This document shows positions 46,203 through 55,223 of a stretch of DNA of 64,000 nt, piece after piece (the first letter of the stretch is position 1; each line of letters opens with the position of its first letter). The notes under the pieces were generated by a model. It had not been told where the DNA came from, did not search any database, and worked only from the letters and a program-made list of their open reading frames with translations. The stretch comes from Desertimonas sp963732335 (GTDB lineage Bacteria; Actinomycetota; Acidimicrobiia; Acidimicrobiales; Ilumatobacteraceae): NCBI GenBank assembly GCA_963732335.1, contig CAVSZO010000027.1:124001-188000 (forward strand). Reading direction: 5' to 3'. The translations under genes and the position numbers were made by a program.

Positions 46203-48929
46203 ATGATCTTCGACGGCTACGTCCACCAGCTGCCCGACACCGATCCGGGTGAGACGCAGGAGTGGCTGGACTCGCTCGACGCCGTGATCGACGTGCACGG
46301 CAAGACGAGGGCGCGCTATCTCCTCTCCACACTGCTCGATCACGCTCGTGAGAAGCAGGTGTCGTTCCCGGCGACGGTGTCGACCCCCTACATCAACACG
46401 ATCCCCCGCGAGTCCGAGCCCTGGTTCCCCGGCGACGAGTTCATCGAGCGGCGGATCCGCGCCTTCGCCCGCTGGAACGCGGCGATGATGGTCGTCAAGG
46501 CGAACAAGGCTGCCGACGGCATCGGCGGTCATCTCTCGACGTACGCCTCGTCGGCGTCGCTGTACGAGATCGGCTTCAACCACTTCTTCCGCGGCAAGGA
46601 CGACGGCACGATCGGCGACCAGATCTACTTCCAGGGGCACGCTGCCCCCGGCATCTACGCCAGGGCGTTCCTCGAGGGCCGGCTGGAAGCGGAGGACCTC
46701 GACCACTTCCGCCGCGAGATCGGGCGCACCGGGCGGGGCCTGTCGAGCTACCCGCACCCGCGGCTGATGCCCGACTTCTGGGAGTTCCCGACGGTGAGCA
46801 TGGGCCTCGGCCCGATCACCGCCCTGTACCAGGCCCGCTACAACCGCTACCTCCTCGCCCGCCAGCTCGCCGACACGAGCCAGAGCCGGGTGTGGTGCTT
46901 CGTCGGTGACGGCGAGTGCGACGAGCCCGAGACGCTTGGCGCCCTCGGGCTGGCCAGCCGGGAGCATCTCGACAACCTCATCTTCGTCGTCAACTGCAAC
47001 CTGCAACGCCTCGACGGGCCCGTACGCGGCAACGGCAAGATCATCCAGGAACTCGAGGCCGTGTTCCGCGGCGCCGGGTGGAACGTCATCAAGGTCATCC
47101 TCGGCTCGAAATGGGACGAGTTGCTCGCCGCCGACAAGGACGGCGTGCTGCTCAACAAGCTGAACACCACCGTCGACGGTGAGTTCCAGCGCTACAGCAC
47201 GGAGTCCGGCGACTACATCCGCGACCACTTCTTCGGCCCCGATCCGCGCCTGCGCGAGATGGTCGCCCATCTCAGCGACGAGGACCTCGTCAACCTGCCC
47301 CGCGGCGGCCACGACTACCGCAAGCTCTACGCCGCCTACAAGGCCGCCACCGAGAACCTCGGGTCGGGCGCGCCCACGGCGATCCTGTGCAAGACGATCA
47401 AGGGGTGGACGCTGGGACCCGACATCGAGGGACGCAACGCCACCCATCAGATCAAGAAGATGAACAAGGAGCAGCTGCTGCGCCTGCGCGACCGGCTGTA
47501 CCTACACGACGAGATCCCCGAGTCGGCGCTCGACGGCGACGCCGCCCCGTACTTCCGCCCGTCCCAGGACTCCATCGAGTACCAGTACATGATGGAGCGG
47601 CGGCGGGCGCTCGGCGGCTCGATCCCCAAGCGCGTCGTGCGCTACCGCAAGCCAGCCCCACTCCCCGGCGACACCGCCTTCGCCGAGCTGCGCAAGGGCT
47701 CCGGGGGTCAGGCCGTGTCGACCACGATGGGGTTCACCCGGCTGCTGCGCAACATGGCCCGCGACGCCGAGTTCGGCAAGTACGTCGTACCGATCATCCC
47801 CGACGAGGGGCGCACGTTCGGCATGGACTCCCTGTTCCCGCAGTTGAAGATCTACGCGTCGCAGGGTCAGCTGTACGAACCGGTCGACCACGACTTGTTG
47901 CTCAGCTACGCCGAGTCGAAGACCGGGCAGATCCTCGAGGAGGGGATCACCGAGGCGGGATCGACGGCGAGCTTCATCGCCGCCGGCACGGCCTACGCCG
48001 CCAACGCCACCCCGACAGTGCCGTTCTACACGTTCTACTCGATGTTCGGCTTCCAGCGCGTCGGCGACCTCATCTGGCAGGCCGCCGACTCGCGGACTCG
48101 CGGATTCCTGCTCGGGGCCACGGCAGGGCGCACGACGTTGCTCGGCGAGGGGCTGCAGCACCAGGACGGGCACTCGCTGGTGCTGGCATCGACGGTTCCC
48201 GCTTGCCAGGCCTACGATCCGGCGTTCGCCTTCGAGGTGGCGACGATCGTGCAGCAGGGGCTGCAGCGGATGTACGGCGAAGGCGGCCCGGACGCCCCCG
48301 ATCCCGACGTCTTCTACTACCTCACGCTGTACAACGAGAACTACCCGATGCCGCCGATGCCGGAGCACGTCCAGCCGGACGACGTGATGCGCGGGTTGTA
48401 CCGCTGGTCCGAGCGACCCGAGGGCCCGGCCCGGGCGGCCACGTTGCTGTTCTCCGGAACCGCCCAGGGCGCCGCCATGGAGGCGGCCGAGGAACTGAGG
48501 ACGAACTGGGACGTCGGCGTCGACCTCTGGTCGGCGACCTCGTACAAGGCGCTTCGCGACGAGGCCTTACGCGCCGAGCGGTGGAACCGCCTCCATCCCA
48601 GTCAGCAACGACGCGTACCACTCGTCGCCGAGTTGCTCGGTGACGCCGACACCCCGATCGTCGCCGTCACCGACTTCATGAAGATCGTGCCCGAGCAGAT
48701 CGCCCGCTTCGTCCCGGGCCGCCTGTTCGTCCCGCTCGGCACGGACGGGATGGGGCGCAGCGACACCCGCGAGGCGCTGCGCCGTCACTTCGAGACCGAC
48801 ACTGGCCACGTCGTCGTGGGCGTGCTCAGCGCACTCGCCGCCCACGGCTCGGTGGAGATCGCCGACGTCGAGAAGGCGATCGCCCACTATGGCATCGACG
48901 CCGACCTCCCCGACCCCCGCGACCTGTGA
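46203..48929 (+). CDS. aceE: Pyruvate dehydrogenase E1 component, homodimeric
   Basis: An intact 908-residue enzyme. GGHLSTYASSASLYEIGFNH is the conserved early loop. VWCFVGDGECDEPETLGALG with NLIFVVNCNLQRLDGPVRGN is the thiamine-diphosphate/Mg site. IIPDEGRTFGMDSLFPQ, STASFIAAGTAYA and FYSMFGFQRVGDLIW belong to the pyrimidine and C-terminal domains. It decarboxylates pyruvate and acetylates the E2 lipoate. E2 and E3 are coded about 20 kb away (24.9-28 kb). Confidence 0.96.
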   Translation: MIFDGYVHQLPDTDPGETQEWLDSLDAVIDVHGKTRARYLLSTLLDHAREKQVSFPATVSTPYINTIPRESEPWFPGDEFIERRIRAFARWNAAMMVVKANKAADGIGGHLSTYASSASLYEIGFNHFFRGKDDGTIGDQIYFQGHAAPGIYARAFLEGRLEAEDLDHFRREIGRTGRGLSSYPHPRLMPDFWEFPTVSMGLGPITALYQARYNRYLLARQLADTSQSRVWCFVGDGECDEPETLGALGLASREHLDNLIFVVNCNLQRLDGPVRGNGKIIQELEAVFRGAGWNVIKVILGSKWDELLAADKDGVLLNKLNTTVDGEFQRYSTESGDYIRDHFFGPDPRLREMVAHLSDEDLVNLPRGGHDYRKLYAAYKAATENLGSGAPTAILCKTIKGWTLGPDIEGRNATHQIKKMNKEQLLRLRDRLYLHDEIPESALDGDAAPYFRPSQDSIEYQYMMERRRALGGSIPKRVVRYRKPAPLPGDTAFAELRKGSGGQAVSTTMGFTRLLRNMARDAEFGKYVVPIIPDEGRTFGMDSLFPQLKIYASQGQLYEPVDHDLLLSYAESKTGQILEEGITEAGSTASFIAAGTAYAANATPTVPFYTFYSMFGFQRVGDLIWQAADSRTRGFLLGATAGRTTLLGEGLQHQDGHSLVLASTVPACQAYDPAFAFEVATIVQQGLQRMYGEGGPDAPDPDVFYYLTLYNENYPMPPMPEHVQPDDVMRGLYRWSERPEGPARAATLLFSGTAQGAAMEAAEELRTNWDVGVDLWSATSYKALRDEALRAERWNRLHPSQQRRVPLVAELLGDADTPIVAVTDFMKIVPEQIARFVPGRLFVPLGTDGMGRSDTREALRRHFETDTGHVVVGVLSALAAHGSVEIADVEKAIAHYGIDADLPDPRDL

Positions 48930-48957
48930 CACCGACCGCGCCTCCAGGCGGGGGTGC

Positions 48958-49095
48958 GGGGGCAGAGGCTCCGCCGGAGCCCCCGCCTGCTGGCCGATCC
49001 GGCTCCGCCGGTCGGCCAGCTGAGATGCTTCGGTCCGGCCGTAGGCCGGTGCTTCGAGCTCGAGCGGAAACCTCCGGTTTCCGCTCGAAACGTCA
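48958..49095 (+). repeat. Structured 3'-end repeat, copy 2 (four hairpins)
   Basis: It matches 43657-43799 over its length. Hairpins are: ggctccgccggagcc with flanking G/C runs; gctggccga/tcggccagc (48989-48997, 49012-49020); ccggcc-gta-ggccgg (49035-49049); and tcgagcggaaacc/ggtttccgctcga (49060-49072, 49076-49088). The final gtcag contains the complement of the stop at 49093-49095. Confidence 0.85.
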
Positions 49096-49725
49096 GTCCC
49101 GGACGACCGTCTCCTCGTAGAACACGGCGCGTTCGTTGCCGAACTCGTCGGCGGCCTCGATCTCGGTCGGCTGGTAGAGCGCGCCGAGGAAGAACCCGTA
49201 GATGACGTGCCAGACGAGGATGGCGAACGGCAGCTTCCAGCCGTCCGGGCCGTCGAACAGGAACAGCCCGTAGCCCTGGTTCGGCACGTAGGCGTAGGGC
49301 ACGAGCAACCCGGCGCTGATGACCGACATGATGACGGAGTAGGTGAGGCCGAGGGCGATGTTGCCGCCGTTGGTCAGCTTCCACTTGGGCAGCAGCTCGC
49401 GGAACAGGATCCCGTAGAGCAGGCCGAAGACGATGCCGTTGACGAAGTGCAGCGCCTGCCCGGTGAAGAACGACTCGCCCGAGGTTGCAAAGACGGCGTC
49501 GAACGCACCGCCCGCCGTGACCCTGCTGAGGGCGTCGGCGCCGTCAACATTGAGAGTGGTGCCGAGCAGGCCGTTGTAGAGCGGCCACGGCAGCACGGGC
49601 AGGCCGACGGCCGGAAAGACGTAGCCGAAGAACGTGCCCATTTGCGTAGCGATGAAGGCGACGACCGCCAATGCGGCGATCGACTTCGTGTCGACGAAGG
49701 TCTGCCAACGCACCGATGGCTTCAT
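49093..49725 (-). CDS. Membrane protein with four to five spans, unknown
   Basis: An intact 210-residue protein; ATG 49725 has GGGGGG 8 nt upstream. Spans: SIAALAVVAFIATQMGTFFG, ALHFVNGIVFGLLYGILF, NIALGLTYSVIMSVISAGLL and FAILVWHVIYGFFLGALY. NGIVFGLLYG and HVIYGFFLGALY resemble paired helices of DUF6789-like proteins. Charged C-terminal tail. Its promoter region holds a strong palindromic site (49738-49772). Function unknown. Confidence 0.7.
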   Translation of the reverse strand: MKPSVRWQTFVDTKSIAALAVVAFIATQMGTFFGYVFPAVGLPVLPWPLYNGLLGTTLNVDGADALSRVTAGGAFDAVFATSGESFFTGQALHFVNGIVFGLLYGILFRELLPKWKLTNGGNIALGLTYSVIMSVISAGLLVPYAYVPNQGYGLFLFDGPDGWKLPFAILVWHVIYGFFLGALYQPTEIEAADEFGNERAVFYEETVVRD

Positions 49726-49737
49726 GTGTATCCCCCC

Positions 49738-49772
49738 TTCGTGGACCGCGACGTGTCCACGAAGTGGACACG
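49738..49772 (-). promoter_or_regulatory. Triple GTGGAC operator-like palindromes
   Basis: cgtgtccac-gaa-gtggacacg (49752-49772) is a perfect 9-bp inverted repeat. Its left half also pairs with cttcgtggac (49738-49747) as cttcgtggac/gtccacgaag, so three half-sites alternate in direction. The site is 13-47 nt upstream of ATG 49725. It fits a TetR- or MarR-type operator, and the regulator is not in view. Confidence 0.6.
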
Positions 49773-49807
49773 GTACCACGCGGCGGACAACGGTCTGGGG
49801 ACCCCGA

Positions 49808-50599
49808 TCAGCCGCCGGGCGGCTGGTAGTCGGTGTTGCGATCGACGCTCATGTAGATGTCGTTGGCGATCGGATCGGCGACCTCCTCGGCGAGATGTCC
49901 GAGCAATCCGGCACAGCGGGCGAGCAGGGCGACGCCACGCACGATGCTGCGCGGCACGTCGATGTCGGCGAGAACGGCGCCGCACACCCCGGCCCCGTTG
50001 AGCGGCAGCGTCCGGCCGAGCACGCCCGGGTGGACCCGACCGATCGCCGCGAACAGCTCGAGATGCGGCCCGAAGCAGTCGTTGTCGCGGGCGAGCTGGA
50101 GCAACACCGGCGTGCGCGGATCACCATGCTTGTGCACGGGATGTCCGAGGCCGGGAACGAACCGCCCCGCCGCCTTCGTCGCGGCGACGGCGTCGGCGGC
50201 GACCTGGTCCCAGCCGTCCTCGTCCCTCGGTAGTTCGTCGAGGGCAGTGACGACGTCGTCGAGGTATGCCGCGGTGTCCTCGGTGACGCCGAGAAAGCGC
50301 GACCCGCCTCCGAGCAGACCGGCTGCCAGCGCACCCTGAATCGACTCGGGAGCGCTGAGCAGGGTGACCCGGGCGGCGATCGCCGTCGGCGTGAAGCCGT
50401 GGTCGGCGAGGGCGACGAGCACTGCTTCGAACATCGTCCGTTGCTGGGCCGTGGGACGGCGCTTCGTGACCAGCCAGTAGGCGAGCTCGCCGAACGTGAT
50501 CTGGCCGATCAGCTCGCCCGCGAGGTCGTGACCGAGCAGCAGGATGCGATCGGGATCAGAGGCGCCGATGCCAGTCCGAAACGTCGTCGGCTCGGTCAC
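49808..50599 (-). CDS. Citryl-CoA lyase-type citrate-synthase-fold protein
   Basis: GTG 50599 overlaps the CoA-transferase stop (GTGA). About 263 residues. LLGHDLAGELIGQITFGELA, ALAAGLLGGGSRFLG, FVPGLGHPVHKHGDPR and LPLNGAGVCGAVLADID match the short citryl-CoA lyase branch of citrate synthases, which cleaves or forms a carbon bond next to a CoA ester. The pairing with a family III CoA transferase suggests activation of a hydroxy-acid, then cleavage to acetyl-CoA plus a keto acid. Confidence 0.8.
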   Translation of the reverse strand: MTEPTTFRTGIGASDPDRILLLGHDLAGELIGQITFGELAYWLVTKRRPTAQQRTMFEAVLVALADHGFTPTAIAARVTLLSAPESIQGALAAGLLGGGSRFLGVTEDTAAYLDDVVTALDELPRDEDGWDQVAADAVAATKAAGRFVPGLGHPVHKHGDPRTPVLLQLARDNDCFGPHLELFAAIGRVHPGVLGRTLPLNGAGVCGAVLADIDVPRSIVRGVALLARCAGLLGHLAEEVADPIANDIYMSVDRNTDYQPPGG

Positions 50600-51742
50600 G
50601 TCGGGGCGGCCGCCAGCCATTCGCGAATCTCGTCGCTGTGCTCGCCGAGCTCCGGCGGCGGCCGGTGATAGTCGACCTCGAAGTCGCTGAGGCCGATCGG
50701 GTTGCGCACGAGATCGACCGCCCGGCCGTCCTCGCCAACGGTCACTCGCGGCTCGAGACCGAGCCGTTCGGCGAGCTCGATCCCTTCACGAATCGAGTTG
50801 ATCGGACCGCACGGAACACCCGCCTTGTTGAGGGCGATGAACAAGTCGTCGGCGGACCACTCGGCGAGCCGCTCGACGAGGATCGGGTGGAGCTGGGCAC
50901 GGTTGGCGGTGCGATCGGCGTTGAGCTGGAAGCGGTCGTCGTCGGCGACCTCGGCGATGCCGAGGACCTCGCACAGCGCCCGGAACTGGCGATCGTTGGC
51001 CGCCGTGATGATCACGTCACGGTCCTTCGTCGGCATCGGCTGGTAGGGGTAGACGCTCGGGTGGGCGTTGCCCATGCGGTGGGGCACCACTCCCCCAGCG
51101 GTGTAGGCGGCCGCTTGGTTGACGAGGCCCGACAGCGCCGACGACAGCAGGTTGACCTCGACGTGCTGGCCGCGACCCGGTCTCGGTGCGTTGCCGGAGG
51201 GCGGCAAGGACACCGATCGTCCCGTGCAGCCCGGTCATCACGTCGAAGACGGCGACGCCGGACCGGTAGGCCGGACCGTCCGGTTCACCGGTCAGGCTCA
51301 TCAGCCCGGAGACCGCTTGGACGACGAGGTCGTAGCCGGGCAGCCATGCGCCCTCGGCGGTGCCGAAGCCGGTGATCGACAGGTAGATCAGCCGCGGGTT
51401 GAGCTGCGCCGCACGGTGATAGTCGAGCCCGAACTTGGCGAGGCTGCCCGGCCTGAAGTTCTCGATGGCGACGTCGGCCCGCCGCAGCAGCTCGTGGGCG
51501 AGCGCCAGGTCGTCGGCGTCCCCGAAGTCGAGGACGATCGAGCGCTTGTTGCGGTTGATCGACTGGTAGTAGGTCGCCACGCCGCCGTTCTCGGGCGGCA
51601 TCCACGTCCGCGTGTCGTCGCCGGCCGGACTCTCCACCTTGATCACCGTGGCGCCGAGGTCGGCGAGCAGCATCGAGCAGTACGGTCCCGCCAACACCCT
51701 CGACAGATCGGCGACGATGAGCCCGTCGAGCGGCGCCCTCAA
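50596..51742 (-). CDS. CaiB/BaiF family III CoA-transferase (one frameshift)
   Basis: TTG 51742 with GGAGG 6 nt upstream is the best start; the SD straddles the edge of repeat E3. LIVADLSRVLAGPYCSMLLA, GATVIKVESPAGDDTRTW, NRNKRSIVLDFGD and GVAVFDVMTGLHG (catalytic Asp) are family III motifs. After a break near 51185 come VEVNLLSSALSGLVNQAAAY and AGVPCGPINSIREGIEL. It moves CoA from an acyl-CoA to a carboxylic acid. It is divergent from the IclR regulator. Confidence 0.87.
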
Positions 51743-51750
51743 GGCGTCCT

Positions 51751-51816
51751 CCGGTGCGAGCGACGAGGCGCCAGCCGAGGAGCGGCCAGCAGCGGCCTGC
51801 GTGGCCGGGGAACGCA
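51751..51816 (-). repeat. 66-bp dispersed repeat, copy E3
   Basis: Third copy, on the minus strand in the CoA-transferase/IclR intergenic region. Its 3' end abuts the ribosome site of the CoA-transferase. The same strand is free of stops and could be translated as an N-terminal extension from a TTG at 51817. Confidence 0.85.
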
Positions 51817-51893
51817 ATGGATGGAGTGGTCAGCCATCATGTGCCAACGTGAACGGGAATTGACAGGCTCGCGATGGACTCCGGAACGGCTGA

Positions 51894-52716
51894 ATGAACG
51901 CCAGACGCAAGGCGCCGAACAAGCGCAATGACAGCTCAGACTTCGTCGAGGCGCTGGCTCGCGGCCTCGACGTCATCAAGGCGTTCGGCCCGACGGCCAT
52001 GGAGCTCACCGTCAGCGAGGTGGCGGCGCGGACCGGCCTGGCGCGGCCGACCGCTCGCCGCCTGCTGATGACGCTCGAGCAACTCGGGTACACGCGCTTG
52101 GCCAACGGCGCGTACACGCTGACCACCAAGACGCTGGAACTGGGAACGGCGTACGTCGCCGCCCAGGGCCTGTGGGACATCGCTCGCCCGCACCTCGCCT
52201 CCCTCGTCGCCAAGACCGGGGAGTCGAGTTCGATGTCGCAACTCGACGGGAGTGACATCGTGTACACGGCACGCGTGCCGGTGCCGAAGATCATCGCCCT
52301 CTCCGTGCAGATCGGCACGCGTTTCCCCGCCGCGGCGACGTCGATGGGCCGTGTGCTGCTCGCCGATCTCGACAAGTCCGAGCTCGACAAGGTGCTGGCC
52401 ACGCCTTCGGCTTCGGGGGTCATCCCCCGCGTCGTGCTGTCGCGGTCCGAGCTCGACAAGTCGCTTGGCCGAGATCCGCGAGCGCGGCTGGGCGCTGTCG
52501 GACGAGTTGCTGTCGCTCGGGATCCGTTCGATCGCGGCACCGGTGCGGGACCGCTCGGGTCGCACGGCAGCGGCGATGAACGTCACCGTGCACGCCGCCG
52601 AGACGTCGATCGAGCGACTCGTCGACGAGTACCTCCCCCTCCTCCTGCAGACCGCCGCCGACGTGTCGTCGGCGTGGTCGGACCTGGCCATGCTGCCGGT
52701 CGCGACCCCCGACTGA
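51894..52716 (+). CDS. IclR-family transcriptional regulator (one frameshift)
   Basis: SDFVEALARGLDVIKAFGPT starts the typical PcaR/PobR subgroup; ELTVSEVAARTGLARPTARR is the helix-turn-helix. The effector domain begins GAYTLTTKTLELGTAYVA, and IGTRFPAAATSMGRVLLADL is conserved. After a break near 52465 the end is LAEIRERGWALSDELLSLG, RSIAAPVRDRSGRTAAAMNV. Regulators of this group control aromatic or organic-acid catabolism, here probably the divergent CoA-transferase/lyase pair. Confidence 0.87.
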
Positions 52717-52723
52717 GGGTCGC

Positions 52724-53257
52724 TCACCGGTAGGTGTTGTTACTGGTGTGATCGCCGGCCAGCCAGCGCTCGAGCGTCTCGTGGGCGTCGGCCCGGCGAT
52801 CCTGGGCGATCTCGTCGACCTGCGGGACGTCGACGGTGAACTCGAGGAGCATGCCGTTGGGATCCTCCGTGTACAGCGACCGGCAGTAGCCGTGCTCGAG
52901 GACGTAGGTGCCCTCCGGCTTCCAGTTGGCCTCCTTGAGGCGCCGCTCGAGCTCGGCCTGGCCCTCGGCGGTGACCTTCATGGCGACGTGGCGGAACGGC
53001 GACGGCGTCAGCTCCGGGTTGAACAGCTGATCGTCCTCCTCGTTGGCGAACTGGAAGAACGCCAGGGCGCTGCCGTCGGCGAGCCCGAAGAACGTGTGGC
53101 AGTACACCCGCTCGGCGCCGAACAACTCGTCGGCTTCCGACCACGTCGCCAGCAGCGGAAAGCCGAGGATGTCCTCGTAGAAGGCTCTCGTCGCGGCCTG
53201 GTCCTTGGTGACGTACGCCGTGTGGTGGAGTCGCTGTGCGATCGGTGCGGTGGACAT
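52724..53257 (-). CDS. VOC (glyoxalase/dioxygenase-fold) protein
   Basis: Intact, 177 residues; ATG 53257 has GAGGGGG. QRLHHTAYVTKDQAATRAFY and FRHVAMKVTAEGQAELERRL give the two beta-alpha-beta modules; DPNGMLLEFTVDVP has the last metal Glu. His in LHHTAY and in FRHVAM are other ligands. Such proteins are glyoxalases, extradiol dioxygenases or epimerases. Substrate unknown. Confidence 0.85.
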   Translation of the reverse strand: MSTAPIAQRLHHTAYVTKDQAATRAFYEDILGFPLLATWSEADELFGAERVYCHTFFGLADGSALAFFQFANEEDDQLFNPELTPSPFRHVAMKVTAEGQAELERRLKEANWKPEGTYVLEHGYCRSLYTEDPNGMLLEFTVDVPQVDEIAQDRRADAHETLERWLAGDHTSNNTYR

Positions 53258-53338
53258 GGTTACCCCCTCGCGGTGCCCGTTGGACGGACGACTAGCCGTT
53301 GTGCGTACGGTATCGTCCTGGCGACTGACCGGCAAGCT

Positions 53339-54051
53339 ATGACCGACTCACCGACCCTGACCGACGCGCCGATCGTCCTCGTCCACGGCGCCTGGGTCGG
53401 CGAGTGGTGCTGGGAGCCAATCGTAGAGCTGCTCGAGGCGGCTGGGCGGCCGGTCTTCGCCGTGTCGCTCACCGGCCACGGCCGGCGCCGCAACGAGTCG
53501 GGACCACACGTGACCCTCGCTGACCACGTCGCCGACGTCGTCGCTGTGTTCCACCAGCACGACCTCGTCGATGCGACCTTGGTCGGCCACTCCTACGGCG
53601 GGCGCGTCATCACCAAGGCCTGGCCGCGGCTGGCAGCCGAGAGTTCGGCGAATCGTCTACCTCGATGCCCACGCTCCGCTCGGGCCGGATGACTCGGCGA
53701 ACGGCGAGGTGGTGTACGCCGCCGACAGCACGGGGATGATCCCGTTCGCGGAGTTCCATCCCGACGAGGCCGTGCTCGGCGGGGCTGGCGCCGTCGCAGA
53801 GTTCTACGACCGGTTGGCGCCGCAGTCGGCGAAGACGCTCGCCGAGCCGTTCGGCGCCGACCTCCCCGCCGATCTCGACAAGACCTACGTCTTCGCCAGC
53901 GCCGAGCGATCGACGCAGTTCCGCACGTACGCCGCGGCGGCACGGCGTGATCCGTCGTGGCGCTACGTCGAGGTGCCGGCGACGCACTGGCTGATGTACA
54001 CCCATCCGCGGCGAGGTGGCGGCGATCATCCTCGATCCGGAGCAGGCTTGA
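53339..54051 (+). CDS. Alpha/beta hydrolase, methyl-esterase type (frameshifted)
   Basis: APIVLVHGAWVGEWCWEPIV and TLVGHSYGGRVITK (nucleophile Ser) match plant methyl-esterase-like hydrolases. A break near 53640 leads to RIVYLDAHAPLGPDD, and VPATHWLMYTHP gives the catalytic His. A second break near 54005 restores EVAAIILDPEQA and TGA 54049-54051. About 237 residues. It starts a plus-strand group with the MetE-like gene 9 nt on. Confidence 0.82.
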
Positions 54052-54060
54052 GGAGGACGA

Positions 54061-55212
54061 TGGACACCGACCGCATCTTGTGCACCCACACCGGGAGCCT
54101 CCCCCGGCCCGACGACCTCGTCCAGATGATGTGGGCAGTCGGCGACGGGATCCCGGTCGATGCCGCGGCGCTGGAGTCGAGGGTCGAAGCGGCGGTGTTC
54201 GAGACCGTCCGCCGGCAGGTCCGGGCCGGCGTGTCGATCGTCAACGATGGGGAGATGTCGAAGCCGTCCTACGCGACCTACGTCAAGGACCGCCTCGGCG
54301 GATTCGACGGTGAGTCGGCACAGAGTTATCACTTCGCCGACCTGGTCGACTTCCCGCGCAGCGCCGAGCTGGTCGCTGCCAACCCGGGGCGGCGCAAGCG
54401 ATCGGCTCCGGCGTGCACGGGGCCGATCGCCGTGCGCGACCCAGATGCCGCCAGGCGCGACATGGAGCACCTCGTCGCCGCCGTGGCCGGTGTCGACGTG
54501 GCCGGCACGTTCTCCAGCGCGGCATCGCCGGGGGTCGTGTCGTTGTTCTTCGCCAACGAGTACTACGACACGAGGGAGGAGTACGTGTTCGCCATCGCCG
54601 AGGCGATGCGCCACGAGTACGAGGCGATCGCCGCCGCCGGGGCAACCGTCCAGCTCGACTGCCCGGACCTGGCGATGGGCCGGCACACGATCTACGCCGA
54701 CCTCGATGTCGCCGAGTTCCGTCGCACGATCGAGGTCAACATCGCCGCCCTCAACCACGCCGTGCGCAACATCCCACCGAGAGCAGCTGCGCATGCACCT
54801 CTGTTGGGGGAACTACCCCGGTCCCCACCACCACGACGTCCCGATCGCCGAGATCCTCGACATCGTCTGGACGGCCAAGCCGCAGACCGTGCTGTTCGAG
54901 GCGGCCAACCCGCGGCACGCCCACGAGTGGCTCACCGTCGGCGAGCTCGGCGTGCCCGACGACAAGGTGATCTGTCCCGGCGTGATCGAGCCCCAGTCGA
55001 ACTACATCGAGCACCCCGAGCTGGTGGCCCAACGACTGGAGCGATGGGCCACCGTGGTCGACCCGAGCCGGCTGATGGCCGGCGTCGACTGCGGGTTCTC
55101 GATCCACGTCGGCATGCAGGGCATCGACCCCGATGTCGCCTGGGCCAAGCTGGAGGCGATGGCCCAGGGCTGCGCGATCGCCTCGCAGCGGCTGTTCGGC
55201 TTGAGCACTTAG
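54061..55212 (+). CDS. MetE-like cobalamin-independent methyltransferase/alkyl-CoM-type enzyme (one frameshift)
   Basis: ATG 54061 with AGGAGG 4 nt upstream. DRILCTHTGSLPRPDDLV, VNDGEMSKPSYATYVKDRL and VQLDCPDLAMGRH match the C-terminal catalytic barrel of MetE-like proteins without the N-terminal domain. After a break near 54780, QLRMHLCWGNYPGPHHHDVP, LFEAANPRHAHEW and AGVDCGFSIH hold the zinc His, Cys, Glu and second Cys. The enzyme may move methyl or alkyl groups to a thiol; 383 residues. Confidence 0.82.
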
Positions 55213-55215
55213 CAT
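55210..55215 (+). promoter_or_regulatory. -10 box for HhH-GPD gene
   Basis: TAGCAT, overlapping the upstream stop, ends 8 nt before ATG 55224. Confidence 0.45.
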
Positions 55216-55223
55216 CGGCCGCG

